Source of the DNA: Algibacter sp.
GTDB taxonomy: Bacteria > Bacteroidota > Bacteroidia > Flavobacteriales > Flavobacteriaceae
DNA length: 34,835 nucleotides
Assembly: GCF_029245835.1 (NCBI RefSeq)
Contig: NZ_JAQWOO010000071.1
Span: 1-34,835 of the forward strand
Reading direction: 5' to 3'
Shown here: one piece after another, positions 17,184-26,014 of the stretch
How positions within the stretch are numbered: position 1 is the first letter of the stretch
How the letters are laid out: each line of letters starts with the position of its first letter
Program-made: the position numbers and the translations under genes
The notes under the pieces: generated by a model
Database searches by the model: none
What the model was told of the DNA's origin: nothing
The model's input: only the letters and a program-made list of their open reading frames with translations

Positions 17184-17903
17184 ATGGAGCACATCGAATT
17201 ATTTTTCAAGTCAATTTTTATTGATAATATGGTGTTTTCGGTATTCTTAGGTATGTGTTCATACTTAGCCGTTTCAAAAAAAGTAGCAACAGCAGTTGGT
17301 CTTGGTGCAGCAGTAATATTTGTATTGGCAATTACAGTACCTTTAAACTGGTTGTTAGATCAGTATTTATTACAACCAGGAGCACTGTCTTGGTTAGGAG
17401 CCGAATATGCAGATTACGATTTAAGTTTTCTTTCTTTTATCATGTTTATTGCAACTATTGCAACCATGGTTCAATTAGTTGAAATAGTGGTTGAGAAATT
17501 TTCACCATCACTTTACAACTCACTTGGTATTTTCTTACCTCTTATTGCTGTAAACTGTGCTATTTTAGGAGGATCTTTATTTATGCAATCTCGTGAAATT
17601 GAAACTTTAGGTTTAGCTTTTAACTACGGAGTTTCTTCAGGAATAGGATGGTTTTTAGCCATTTTAGCTATTGCTGCTATTCGTGAAAAAATAAGATACA
17701 GTAATGTGCCGGCACCTTTAAGAGGTTTAGGTATTACGTTTATCATTACAGGATTAATGGGCATTGGTTTTTTAAGCTTTGGTGGTATGTTAACAGGTGG
17801 TGACGAAGAAGCTGAACCAACTACAGAAACAGCTATTGATGTTGAAGATTTAAAAACTGAAGAAGCTAAAGATTTAGCTAATAACACTAAAATAATTGAG
17901 TAG
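17184..17903 (+). CDS. nqrE: Na+-NQR subunit E
   Basis: A 239-residue membrane subunit paired with NqrD. Conserved cysteines are in LGMCSYLAV (C25) and IAVNCAILGG (C125), the other two ligands of the intramembrane Fe-S centre. It is about 40 residues longer than the proteobacterial protein because of an insert (about 58-80) and an acidic, Thr/Glu-rich cytoplasmic tail after residue 205 (GGDEEAEPTTETAIDVEDL). The tail function is unknown. nqrF follows one base after the stop. Confidence 0.95.
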   Translation: MEHIELFFKSIFIDNMVFSVFLGMCSYLAVSKKVATAVGLGAAVIFVLAITVPLNWLLDQYLLQPGALSWLGAEYADYDLSFLSFIMFIATIATMVQLVEIVVEKFSPSLYNSLGIFLPLIAVNCAILGGSLFMQSREIETLGLAFNYGVSSGIGWFLAILAIAAIREKIRYSNVPAPLRGLGITFIITGLMGIGFLSFGGMLTGGDEEAEPTTETAIDVEDLKTEEAKDLANNTKIIE

Positions 17904-17904
17904 T

Positions 17905-19212
17905 ATGATTTTAGCAGCAGGAACAACAGGAACAGTTATAGCAACAGTTGCAGCGTTTTTATTAATTACGCTGATACTTGTTAGCTTATTACTTTTTGTA
18001 AAACAAAAATTATCACCATCTGGTCCAGTAAAAATTACCATAAATGGTGAACGTGAAATAGAGGTAGCTTCAGGTGGTAGTTTATTATCTACTTTAGGTG
18101 CTCAAAAAATATTCTTGCCATCGGCATGTGGTGGTGGAGGAACATGTATTCAATGTGAATGTCATGTATTATCTGGTGGAGGTGAAGCTTTGCCAACTGA
18201 AACTCCACACTTTTCAAGAAAAGAATTACAACACGGAGCGCGTTTATCATGTCAAGTTAAAGTAAAGCAAGACATGGATATTACCATCCCAGAAGAAGTG
18301 TTTGGTATTAAAAAATGGGAAGCTACAGTTGTTCGTAATTATAACGTGGCATCATTTATTAAGGAGTTTGTTGTTGAAATACCAGAAGATATGGGTTACA
18401 AAGCTGGTGGATATATTCAAATTGAAATTCCACCATGTGAAGTTAAATATTCAGATATGGATATTACAGCGCATCCAGAAGAACATGATACCCCAGATAA
18501 ATTTCAAACAGAATGGGATAAATTTGGTTTATGGCCTTTAGTGATGAAGAATCCAGAAACTATAGAGCGCGCTTATTCTATGGCCTCTTATCCTGCTGAA
18601 GGACGAGAGATTATGTTAAATGTTCGTGTGGCTTGTCCACCATGGGATCGCGCTAAAAACGGTTGGATGGATGTTAATCCTGGTATTGCATCGTCTTATA
18701 TCTTTAATCAAAAACCAGGAGATAAAGTAACGATTTCAGGACCTTACGGTGAATTCTTTATAAATGAATCTGAATCTGAAATGTTGTATGTTGGTGGTGG
18801 TGCTGGTATGGCTCCAATGCGTTCACATTTATATCACTTATTTAGAACTTTAAAAACGGGTAGAAAAGTTACTTATTGGTATGGAGGACGTTCTAAACGT
18901 GAGTTATTCTACTTAGATCATTTTTATAAATTAGAAAAAGATTTCCCTAATTTTAAGTTCTACTTAGCATTATCTGAACCAATGGAAGAAGATAATTGGA
19001 AAGTAAAAGAAGATATTGATGCTCCTGGAGATGGATTTGTTGGTTTTATTCACAACTGTGTTATAGATAATTATTTAAGCAAGCACGAATCACCTGAAGA
19101 TATAGAATTATATTTCTGTGGACCACCATTAATGAATCAAGCGGTTCAAAAAATGGGTGAAGATTTTGGGATTCCAGATGAGCACATCAGATTTGATGAC
19201 TTTGGAGGATAG
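17905..19212 (+). CDS. nqrF: Na+-NQR subunit F (NADH-oxidising flavoprotein)
   Basis: A 435-residue electron-entry subunit. It has one N-terminal transmembrane helix (about 8-32), a 2Fe-2S ferredoxin domain with C75, C81, C84 and C116 (CGGGGTCIQC...SC), then an FAD domain with the RAYSMASYP motif (222-230) and an NADH domain with YVGGGAGMAPMRSH and a C-terminal YFCGPPLMNQAV. I chose the ATG at 17905; the frame also has a TTG at 17896, inside nqrE. It is the last gene of the operon, followed by a strong bidirectional terminator. Confidence 0.96.
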   Translation: MILAAGTTGTVIATVAAFLLITLILVSLLLFVKQKLSPSGPVKITINGEREIEVASGGSLLSTLGAQKIFLPSACGGGGTCIQCECHVLSGGGEALPTETPHFSRKELQHGARLSCQVKVKQDMDITIPEEVFGIKKWEATVVRNYNVASFIKEFVVEIPEDMGYKAGGYIQIEIPPCEVKYSDMDITAHPEEHDTPDKFQTEWDKFGLWPLVMKNPETIERAYSMASYPAEGREIMLNVRVACPPWDRAKNGWMDVNPGIASSYIFNQKPGDKVTISGPYGEFFINESESEMLYVGGGAGMAPMRSHLYHLFRTLKTGRKVTYWYGGRSKRELFYLDHFYKLEKDFPNFKFYLALSEPMEEDNWKVKEDIDAPGDGFVGFIHNCVIDNYLSKHESPEDIELYFCGPPLMNQAVQKMGEDFGIPDEHIRFDDFGG

Positions 19213-19271
19213 TCAATGTTCATTATTAATTAAGTCATCATGCTGAATTCTATTCAGTATATTACTATAAA

Positions 19272-19311
19272 AAAACAAAGCCCAACATGTAATAATGTTG
19301 GGCTTTGTTTT
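19272..19311. terminator. Bidirectional terminator between nqrF and the convergent gene
   Basis: Perfect 17-base arms (19272-19288 and 19295-19311; core caaagcccaacat) with a 6-base loop. T-rich on the plus side and A-rich (U-run for minus) at 19270-19275. It can end both the nqr transcript and the minus-strand gene at 19332. Confidence 0.9.
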
Positions 19312-19331
19312 AAAACACTTTTTAGATTGTG

Positions 19332-19787
19332 TTAATAAGTTTCTAATTTATGTCGTGGTTTATTATCTTCAAATTCAAATAACCTTTTGTAATCCATAAC
19401 GTTAGAAATACCATCCAATTCACATAAATATGATATAACTTCTGAAAGGCCATTAAATAAAATAGCTTTATCTGTTGGGTTTTTTGGTTTTTCATTTTTG
19501 TAATGCAGTGGTAATTGATAACCACAAGCGTTTAGAAAAAGATGTTCAATCTTCAATAATTCTAACGGCGTATAACCATTAAATTTTCGTCCTAAACCTT
19601 GATGTACTTTTCCAAGATAATTTAATTCCAAATCACCATGAGAATCTGATAAATGTTTCCAACTATCTTTTCGGTCTAAAATATTACCAACAGCGCATTG
19701 TTTACAGCATTCTGGGTTAAGTGTATTATTGTGAAAAGCGGTATAGAGCTTTTTTAAGGCTGATTCTAAACGAGGAGTTGTTTTCAT
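19332..19787 (-). CDS. Conserved Bacteroidota Cys-rich protein of unknown function
   Basis: A 151-residue soluble protein without signal peptide. Cysteines lie at 27, 28 and 31 (NPECCKQCAVGN), 88 and 122, and could bind a metal or Fe-S cluster. Conserved-looking stretches are KKLYTAFHNNTLNPECC, GLGRKFNGYTPLELLKIE, PKNPTDKAILFNGLSEV and NVMDYKRLFEFE. I recall close relatives across Flavobacteriaceae, some carrying an apparently transferred label as a NADH-quinone reductase subunit, but it has no ferredoxin or reductase domain. It is convergent with nqrF. Function unknown. Confidence 0.75.
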   Translation of the reverse strand: MKTTPRLESALKKLYTAFHNNTLNPECCKQCAVGNILDRKDSWKHLSDSHGDLELNYLGKVHQGLGRKFNGYTPLELLKIEHLFLNACGYQLPLHYKNEKPKNPTDKAILFNGLSEVISYLCELDGISNVMDYKRLFEFEDNKPRHKLETY

Positions 19788-20030
19788 AAGACAAAAATTT
19801 TATCTCAAATTACTAAAAAAATTTTTTTAAACTAAGAAATTAATCTTAAATTTTTATAATACGTTGCTTGTAATTCCATAAAAATGTATGTTCTAAAGCC
19901 AGTTTCTATTCATGAATTGACGAATTCTAACTTGTAAGATTCAAATAATTTCATTTTTTTCAAAAAATCATGCTCACATTTTTGAAGTTTTTTGATGTTA
20001 TAGTATATATAAACATAAAAGCTATTAATT

Positions 20031-21974
20031 ATGAAACGAATTTTATTATTTACAATGTGTTTTACATTCACATTTGCAACTCTCAATGCTCAAGAAGAGA
20101 TTGATTATAACCAAGTTGTGTTTACTGGACAAGCGGGAGATTTTGGTGGGGATCCAAGTGCTTGGGAAGATCCTGAAAACTGGCGAAGAGGAGGAGATCC
20201 ATCATTGCCAGGAATTCCTGAAGAAGGTGATGATATATTAATTGAGGGGTTTTACGTTTATTTTAATGGTCTTGGAGGAGTTCCTCCGCAAGACTATGGA
20301 AGTTTAGAGTTGAGATTTGGAGCTCAATTAACTACTCAAGGAGACTTCTATCTTTATGGAGATTTTACTGTAGATTCATCAAGTACTTTTGAAGTTATTG
20401 TTCAAGATTATGATTTATTTAATAAAGTAACTTGCGAAGGGAATTTTTATTTTACAGGTAATGTGCAGCTGTCTTTCTCAGGTTATGCACCTCAAATTGG
20501 AGATGCTTTTCAAGTAATTGAAGGCTACCAAGGCGCTTGTCCTTCTCCTGCATCTTTCCTGAATTCTAGTTTTGACTTTGATACTATATTAACCGCTCAA
20601 TGCGAAGCTGACGGTTTATACTATGAAGTATTGGATATCAATTACTCTTCATCCATTGCATGGGATGGTGAGGGTAATGATGGTATGTGGGATAATCCAG
20701 CTAACTGGGATCCTAATGGTATTCCATCTGCAGATTCAAGAGTTGTTATTAACATGCCTGGAGGAGATTTTGTTTCTACCAACGGTGCAGGCGTAACTGC
20801 TGTTGCAAATATTATTTTAGGAGTCGATAGTACTTTAGAAATAAATGGTGATTTACTAATTGATAAATATATTTATGTAAAGAAAGGCGCAACATTATCA
20901 TGGAGAAATGGAAAAATATATAGTAACGATACTAACGATCAATCTGGAATATCAAGTTATGGGTATATAAATCTTGATGGACCCGGAACTAAAACATTGG
21001 ATACAGATATGTATTTATGGACATTTTTTGAAGACATCAATCATAATCAAGGTGATTTAAACATAAATAATGGCATAGTTAGAGTATTTAATTTTAATAG
21101 TTATAATATTAACGGCGATAATATTACTATTGGATATAATAGTGGTGACCTTCACGAGATGACAATTAGCGTTATTAGTGGGCTTAAAAAAACAATAGGA
21201 AGTGGTACATCTTCTATTAACCTGACAACATTTATAAATTATGGAGATGTCATTAGTGAATCAGGAACCTTAGCATTTAATGAAGATTTAACTACGGGAG
21301 CATTTTTAGATTGGATTGGGACTTACAGGGGTAGTGGAAGTATTCAGTTTCCTAGTAATTTTGTTTTAGATGGTGTAATTGCTCCGGGTAGTTCTCCTGG
21401 TATTTTAACTGTTGTGGGAGATTTTGTAGCATCTGCTTCTGCTACTTTTGATATCGAGATTGATGGTCCAAATTTAGGAACTCAATACGACCACGTTTTG
21501 GTTACAGAAAATGCCACCCTAGAAGGTGAGATTAATGTTACTTTGGGTTACCTGCCAGCAAACGACGCTAGTTTTGAAATTATAACATCTACTGAAATTT
21601 TTACTTGTGATCTTCCTTCACAAGTCACTGCAATTTATAATGGTACACCTTATACATTTGATGTTGTTTGCGCCGGTAATTCGGTGTTTTTAAACGGACC
21701 AGGTTTTGCGCTTTCTAACACTGATAAAATTTTGGATGACATGGCCATTTTTCCAAACCCAGTAAAAAATATTTTAAATGTAAAATCTAGTTTAATAACA
21801 CAAGGGCATTGGCAAATATTAAATCCATTAGGACAAGTTGTTAAAGCATCTGAATTTAAAGGTGATGAATTAAAGATTATGGTTAATGAAATACCAACAG
21901 GTCTTTATTTTTTAAAGTTAAAAGATGATAATTTAAATGCTACAACAACCAAAAGAATAGTTATTTCAAATTAG
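20031..21974 (+). CDS. Large secreted beta-rich surface protein with type IX sorting domain
   Basis: A 647-residue exported protein: signal peptide MKRILLFTMCFTFTFATLNAQ, a long beta-strand-rich body, and a type A T9SS sorting domain in the last ~80 residues (MAIFPNPVKNILNVKSS, ILNPLGQVVK, IPTGLYFLKL). The body contains two units of the pattern W-x(4-5)-NW...P...D-x-V/I-x-I: AWEDPENWRRG...GDDILIEG near 43 and MWDNPANWDPNGIPSADSRVVI near 220. These precede a region resembling passenger/beta-helix domains, ending in IAPGSSPGILTVVGDF. It is probably an adhesin or cell-surface structural protein. No catalytic motif is visible. Confidence 0.8.
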   Translation: MKRILLFTMCFTFTFATLNAQEEIDYNQVVFTGQAGDFGGDPSAWEDPENWRRGGDPSLPGIPEEGDDILIEGFYVYFNGLGGVPPQDYGSLELRFGAQLTTQGDFYLYGDFTVDSSSTFEVIVQDYDLFNKVTCEGNFYFTGNVQLSFSGYAPQIGDAFQVIEGYQGACPSPASFLNSSFDFDTILTAQCEADGLYYEVLDINYSSSIAWDGEGNDGMWDNPANWDPNGIPSADSRVVINMPGGDFVSTNGAGVTAVANIILGVDSTLEINGDLLIDKYIYVKKGATLSWRNGKIYSNDTNDQSGISSYGYINLDGPGTKTLDTDMYLWTFFEDINHNQGDLNINNGIVRVFNFNSYNINGDNITIGYNSGDLHEMTISVISGLKKTIGSGTSSINLTTFINYGDVISESGTLAFNEDLTTGAFLDWIGTYRGSGSIQFPSNFVLDGVIAPGSSPGILTVVGDFVASASATFDIEIDGPNLGTQYDHVLVTENATLEGEINVTLGYLPANDASFEIITSTEIFTCDLPSQVTAIYNGTPYTFDVVCAGNSVFLNGPGFALSNTDKILDDMAIFPNPVKNILNVKSSLITQGHWQILNPLGQVVKASEFKGDELKIMVNEIPTGLYFLKLKDDNLNATTTKRIVISN

Positions 21975-21995
21975 AATTTAGTTAATTAAAAGGGG

Positions 21996-22025
21996 AGAGC
22001 TGCTAGAAATAGTAGCTCTTTTTTT
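21996..22025 (+). terminator. Terminator of the surface protein gene
   Basis: Arms agagctgct (21996-22004) and agtagctct (22011-22019) pair with one G-U, followed by a T-run at 22019-22025. It lies 22 bases after the stop and touches the end of the convergent CHAT reading frame. Confidence 0.75.
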
Positions 22026-22305
22026 AATTTCGGCGCGTTTTAACAATAAATACTGTTGCAAGTATAACTACTATAGCACTTAATAAATACCATAGAAAGT
22101 TTGATGGTGTTTTTAAATCAATTGATGTAGTGTCTCCTATAAGTACTAAACCAGCCCAATAGTGAGGTGCAATTGTTCTACCTTCTGCATTAGATAGATA
22201 TTTTAGTTTAGCTTGTTTTAATGCTTCGTTTTTTGGGAGCCCTTTTTTTATATTATCATAAAATAGTTTGATTATTTTAGAACTTGACTGTTCATCAATT
22301 TTTCA
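22024..22305 (-). pseudogene. Detached 3' end of the CHAT gene after an in-frame TGA
   Basis: The minus-strand frame of the CHAT gene continues after TGA at 22303-22305 for 92 more sense codons, to TAA at 22024-22026, with no other lesion. It encodes KIDEQSSSKIIKLFYDNIKK, GLPKNEALKQAKLKYLSN, PHYWAGLVLIGDT and a terminal hydrophobic helix (FLWYLLSAIVVILATVFIV) followed by KTRRN. Family members read SLW-K-x-D here, so the TGA replaces a conserved TGG Trp by one base change. The restored protein would be 1076 residues with a C-terminal membrane anchor. Confidence 0.85.
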
Positions 22306-25254
22306 AAGACTCGTTAAAATGCTCTCACTTCCAGCATAATTAAAAGCGTGTGCTAAAGAGATCATACCTTCTCCTGATTGGTAAGTAGGTTTTCCAGTTT
22401 CGCAGGCAGTTAATATAGCTAAATTAGAATTTAAACTCTGGTTGTAAATTTCATAAGTGTATAATGAATTGTCTTCATCTGAGTTATTTTTAGCAAAAAT
22501 TAAACGCGATAATTCTGGTGTGATGTTGTTAGATTCTGCGTGTGTTCCAATATGTATAATTTTATGCTCATTAGCTTCATTTGTAAATATTTGTTTGGAA
22601 GCTTTTTCATTTATAAAGAAAGAACCGTTAAACAACCTAGAGTATTCCTTTGCTAAATCTACACTAAACGGTTGTGGAAGTAGACTTAGGTAGGTCTTAT
22701 CAATGGAAAGAGAATCTTTTATTGCAACACTGTAATCCTGTTTCATTTTATCGTTAAACTCTGGTGCAAAGGCTATGAAGTCTTTTTGATAATTTATGAT
22801 TTTCTCCGATTTATCTAATAATAGTAAACTGTAATTGTATGAAATAGTATGTTTTGAGAGTAGACTATTAGTCGCTAAGGTTGTAAATGAATTTATTTTT
22901 GAAGGCGTTAAACTTTCAAAACTTAAATTAAATAATACGCCATCAGGTATAATAATGACCTGATCTGTATTGACTGCTTTTTCAAAAGGTTGCCATAATA
23001 CTTGGTATAGCTCGTGCAATCTATTGCTTGTAGATTTTAAGTCCGATTGATTTTCTAATAGTTGAGAAATAGTTTCTTTAATATGGCCGCTATTTAATTT
23101 AAACAGTTGCTTTTTATTTTTGTTTATTAGGGTAGCATAAAGTATATCATCAATAAATACATAACGAATTAGTGTGGTGTTTTTAGGTGTTTTTTTATGA
23201 ATACTATCCAAAGGAACTTCAATAGTTGCATATCTCATTTTATAATACTTTGGATATATTTGTTTTATAGAATCTATAAAAAAATTCCAATTAGAACTCG
23301 CTTGAGAGAATGATTTTAAGCCATCGGTTATATTATTTATAGAAGCATTAAGATTGTTTTTTAAAGTATTCTCTCTTTTTAAAATAGTTTTTGGAATGCC
23401 TGAAAAACCAATACTATTTTTTAAATTAAAACGTGAACGAATACGATTATAAATGCTCGATTCATGAATGCTTAATAATTTATTTAAGTACAATTCATTA
23501 TTTGTTTTGTGATATAAATCTAAAAGTAATTGCTTTGAGAAACTAAATAATTCGCTGTTTTCAGTTATTAGTAAGTTTAAATCTTCGTAGGAATTTACAA
23601 TAGCTTTACGTTGCTCTAGTATATCAAGACTTGTTTTTGTTTGGTCTAGTAAATTAACTAAAAATGCTTCAGATTTATCGGTATGTAATTCATATTTAGA
23701 CTTTGCGTTAATTAATAATACTTTAGGTTTTCTGTATTGAATTTGTATAGAATCTTTAAAATTTTCTGTTTTTTTACCTATATTATCTGAAAAACGAATA
23801 GCTTCTTTACTATATAGTATAGCCTGTTCATAATCCTTTAATTTGTAGTGTACTTCGCTTAAATTAACAACATGATGGAACTCTTGAATGGTAGATTTAA
23901 AGTCACTACTTTTTATGAAATCATAAGATTCTTCTGCTAAAGAAACGGCTTTTGGTGCAATATTATGTGATGCATAAAATTGCGACATATTTATAATAAC
24001 ATCTAACAAATCTCTATCGTAGTTATTATTTCCTAAAGATTTTTTAAATAGGGAGTAAGCTTTATCATAATTAATACTAGCACTTTCAATTTGTCCTAAT
24101 TCATTACTAATAATTGCTTTTGTAGATAAAGCACTTGCATGCCAATAAAGTTGTGTGTTTTTACTATTATTAATTCTTTCTAGAGCATGATCTATAAGTT
24201 TTTTAGCAGCTTTAAAATCTCTAAGACCAATTTTTGCTTGTGCACAAATAATAGGTGATATGGTTAAGTTAATATCTTCTGGAGCTAAATTTTGAATTTT
24301 TTTGTTGTAAGCGTAAGTAACTAGTTTATCTGCTCTTTCGAATTCTCCAACAGAGTGATAAAAGACTCCCAGATTATCTATAGCAGCTAGTTGATGTTTT
24401 AGCGCTCTTAGTTTTCTAGATTCATCTTTTGAATGATCTAAGTATTTTTGAAAACCCTCGATAACTTCTTTCGAAGATTCAATAGCTAAGTCTATTTTTC
24501 CTAAACTTTGATTTAGTACAGCAATATTAAGATTAACTAAAGCTTTTCTATAATATTTATTAATAGGAGTTTGCTCAGTACTGTCTAATATTTTTAAAGC
24601 TTTGTTGAAGTAGAATACACTACTGTCTAAATGTGAGGTATGCCACATCATGCCACCTAATGCATTGTAAGTTTGGTGTAAAGATTCATAATCTTCTTCA
24701 TTTGCACCTTCCATGATTGTTGTGGCTTTTAAATAATTTTTTTTTGCAGAAGCATAATTACCAAGGTTTGCAGACAAATAGCCCAGGTTATGATAGATAG
24801 TATTAAAACCAGCTTTTTTAGAGTCTTTAATTGTTTTAGCAACTTCAAGAGCTTTTTCTACAATTTCGTGAGATTTTTTAGTATAACCTGCATCATCATA
24901 AATCCAAGATAGTTCTAATAATGCTTCTTTATTTACAAAAGGGTCTTTGTAGAGCTCTAATTCTTTACTAAAAGCTTCTGCTTTTTTTATTGCCAAATCA
25001 TGATTGTTATTGGCTAGTTTTAAACTGCCTACCAGGAAGATATATTTTATTAAGCTATCTGTGTTTTTTTGATTACGGTAAAAATCTAAATGTGTTTTTA
25101 ATTCTTTTTTAGCTTTTTTTAAAGAGTCATTTTTTACTAAATTTTGAATATAAGAAATACTAGAAATAGAATCATTCTGCGCTTGAAATTCAAATCCAAA
25201 AAACAACACAAAGATTAAAATTGTTTTTTTTATAAATGATGAATTCTTAATCAT
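22303..25254 (-). CDS. TPR-CHAT caspase-like protein, truncated by a nonsense codon
   Basis: A 983-residue product as read. It has a signal peptide (to about residue 25, ending FEFQAQ), many TPR units from about 40 to 520, a helical linker and a C-terminal CHAT domain, the clan CD caspase/separase-like protease fold. The catalytic dyad is present: His905 in IIHIGTHAES and Cys951 in ILTACETGKP. The chain stops at SILTSL, inside the CHAT domain, at TGA; the remaining frame is intact (see 22024-22305). The CHAT domain would therefore lie outside the cytoplasm, and the full form would be tethered by a C-terminal helix. It is 12 bases downstream of the membrane TPR gene and in one operon with the sigma factor. 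Whether the truncated form is active is unknown. Confidence 0.85.
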   Translation of the reverse strand: MIKNSSFIKKTILIFVLFFGFEFQAQNDSISSISYIQNLVKNDSLKKAKKELKTHLDFYRNQKNTDSLIKYIFLVGSLKLANNNHDLAIKKAEAFSKELELYKDPFVNKEALLELSWIYDDAGYTKKSHEIVEKALEVAKTIKDSKKAGFNTIYHNLGYLSANLGNYASAKKNYLKATTIMEGANEEDYESLHQTYNALGGMMWHTSHLDSSVFYFNKALKILDSTEQTPINKYYRKALVNLNIAVLNQSLGKIDLAIESSKEVIEGFQKYLDHSKDESRKLRALKHQLAAIDNLGVFYHSVGEFERADKLVTYAYNKKIQNLAPEDINLTISPIICAQAKIGLRDFKAAKKLIDHALERINNSKNTQLYWHASALSTKAIISNELGQIESASINYDKAYSLFKKSLGNNNYDRDLLDVIINMSQFYASHNIAPKAVSLAEESYDFIKSSDFKSTIQEFHHVVNLSEVHYKLKDYEQAILYSKEAIRFSDNIGKKTENFKDSIQIQYRKPKVLLINAKSKYELHTDKSEAFLVNLLDQTKTSLDILEQRKAIVNSYEDLNLLITENSELFSFSKQLLLDLYHKTNNELYLNKLLSIHESSIYNRIRSRFNLKNSIGFSGIPKTILKRENTLKNNLNASINNITDGLKSFSQASSNWNFFIDSIKQIYPKYYKMRYATIEVPLDSIHKKTPKNTTLIRYVFIDDILYATLINKNKKQLFKLNSGHIKETISQLLENQSDLKSTSNRLHELYQVLWQPFEKAVNTDQVIIIPDGVLFNLSFESLTPSKINSFTTLATNSLLSKHTISYNYSLLLLDKSEKIINYQKDFIAFAPEFNDKMKQDYSVAIKDSLSIDKTYLSLLPQPFSVDLAKEYSRLFNGSFFINEKASKQIFTNEANEHKIIHIGTHAESNNITPELSRLIFAKNNSDEDNSLYTYEIYNQSLNSNLAILTACETGKPTYQSGEGMISLAHAFNYAGSESILTSL

Positions 25255-25266
25255 TCAATTAAAGAT

Positions 25267-26007
25267 TTATTTTGTCAGTTTAGAAATAAGAGCTTTACTA
25301 GTCTCAGTATTACTAATATCTAGATTTTTTTTAGCAAGTTCTGTATTACCTTCCTTCAAATAGGCTAAGCCTAAGTATAAATAAGCATCATCTAAAAAGG
25401 TGAAATTGTCTTCTGCTTCAATAGAGCGTTCTAAATAAGGGATTGCATCACTTACATTTTTATTGGCTAAATGAGCCACACCTAAAAAATAATTTAGGGT
25501 ATCATTATTAGGTTTTTTTTCTTGTAGCACTTTCCATTTATCAATAGCCATTTGATAGTCGCCATGCTTGTAATTCACCATAGCATCATAAAAGTCAAAA
25601 TTATCTGTACGACTCATGGTTGTTGGTAATCCTGGGTCTAGTTTAAAATATTCCGTATAAAGTTTCTCGTTTTTGGGTATACTAAAAAACCAGATACTGC
25701 CAAAAGCAATAATAATAGCTGCCGCTACTGCTATTTTATTCCAATTTAAATATCTAACTTTTATGTCAGTAGATTTTGAAACTATTGTTTTAGGAATATC
25801 TGTATGAAATTCATTTAACTGTTCTTTTAAGGATTGTGCTTCAATACCTATAAGCATCGTTTTTATATCTTCAACTTTAAGTTTAAAATCATCATCAAGT
25901 TCAAGAAGTTGATTGAAATCTTTCAATTCTTGAGAGGTCATAGAACCATTTATATAACGTTCTATAATTTCTAATAATTCTTCTGATATGTCACTATTAT
26001 CTTTCAA
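25267..26007 (-). CDS. Single-pass membrane TPR protein, anti-sigma-like
   Basis: A 246-residue protein. A cytoplasmic N-terminal helical region (1-85) has the pattern IERYINGSMTSQELKDF...LLELDDDF, which resembles the N-terminus of Bacteroidota anti-sigma/FecR-type regulators. One transmembrane helix follows (about 90-109, KIAVAAAIIIAFGSIWFFSI), then periplasmic TPR-like helices (about 140-240, for example YLYLGLAYLKEGNTELAKKN). It sits between the ECF sigma factor (7 bases upstream) and the CHAT gene (12 bases downstream), so an anti-sigma or signal-relay role is a reasonable inference. There is no zinc-finger motif. Confidence 0.75.
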   Translation of the reverse strand: MKDNSDISEELLEIIERYINGSMTSQELKDFNQLLELDDDFKLKVEDIKTMLIGIEAQSLKEQLNEFHTDIPKTIVSKSTDIKVRYLNWNKIAVAAAIIIAFGSIWFFSIPKNEKLYTEYFKLDPGLPTTMSRTDNFDFYDAMVNYKHGDYQMAIDKWKVLQEKKPNNDTLNYFLGVAHLANKNVSDAIPYLERSIEAEDNFTFLDDAYLYLGLAYLKEGNTELAKKNLDISNTETSKALISKLTK

Positions 26008-26014
26008 TCTTTAA

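Noticed and set aside
22303-22305. TGA as a reassigned (Trp) codon in this genome
   Set aside because: The sigma factor gene in the same operon ends with TGA, and other genes use TGG for Trp. General recoding is not supported; the TGA in the CHAT gene is a local event.
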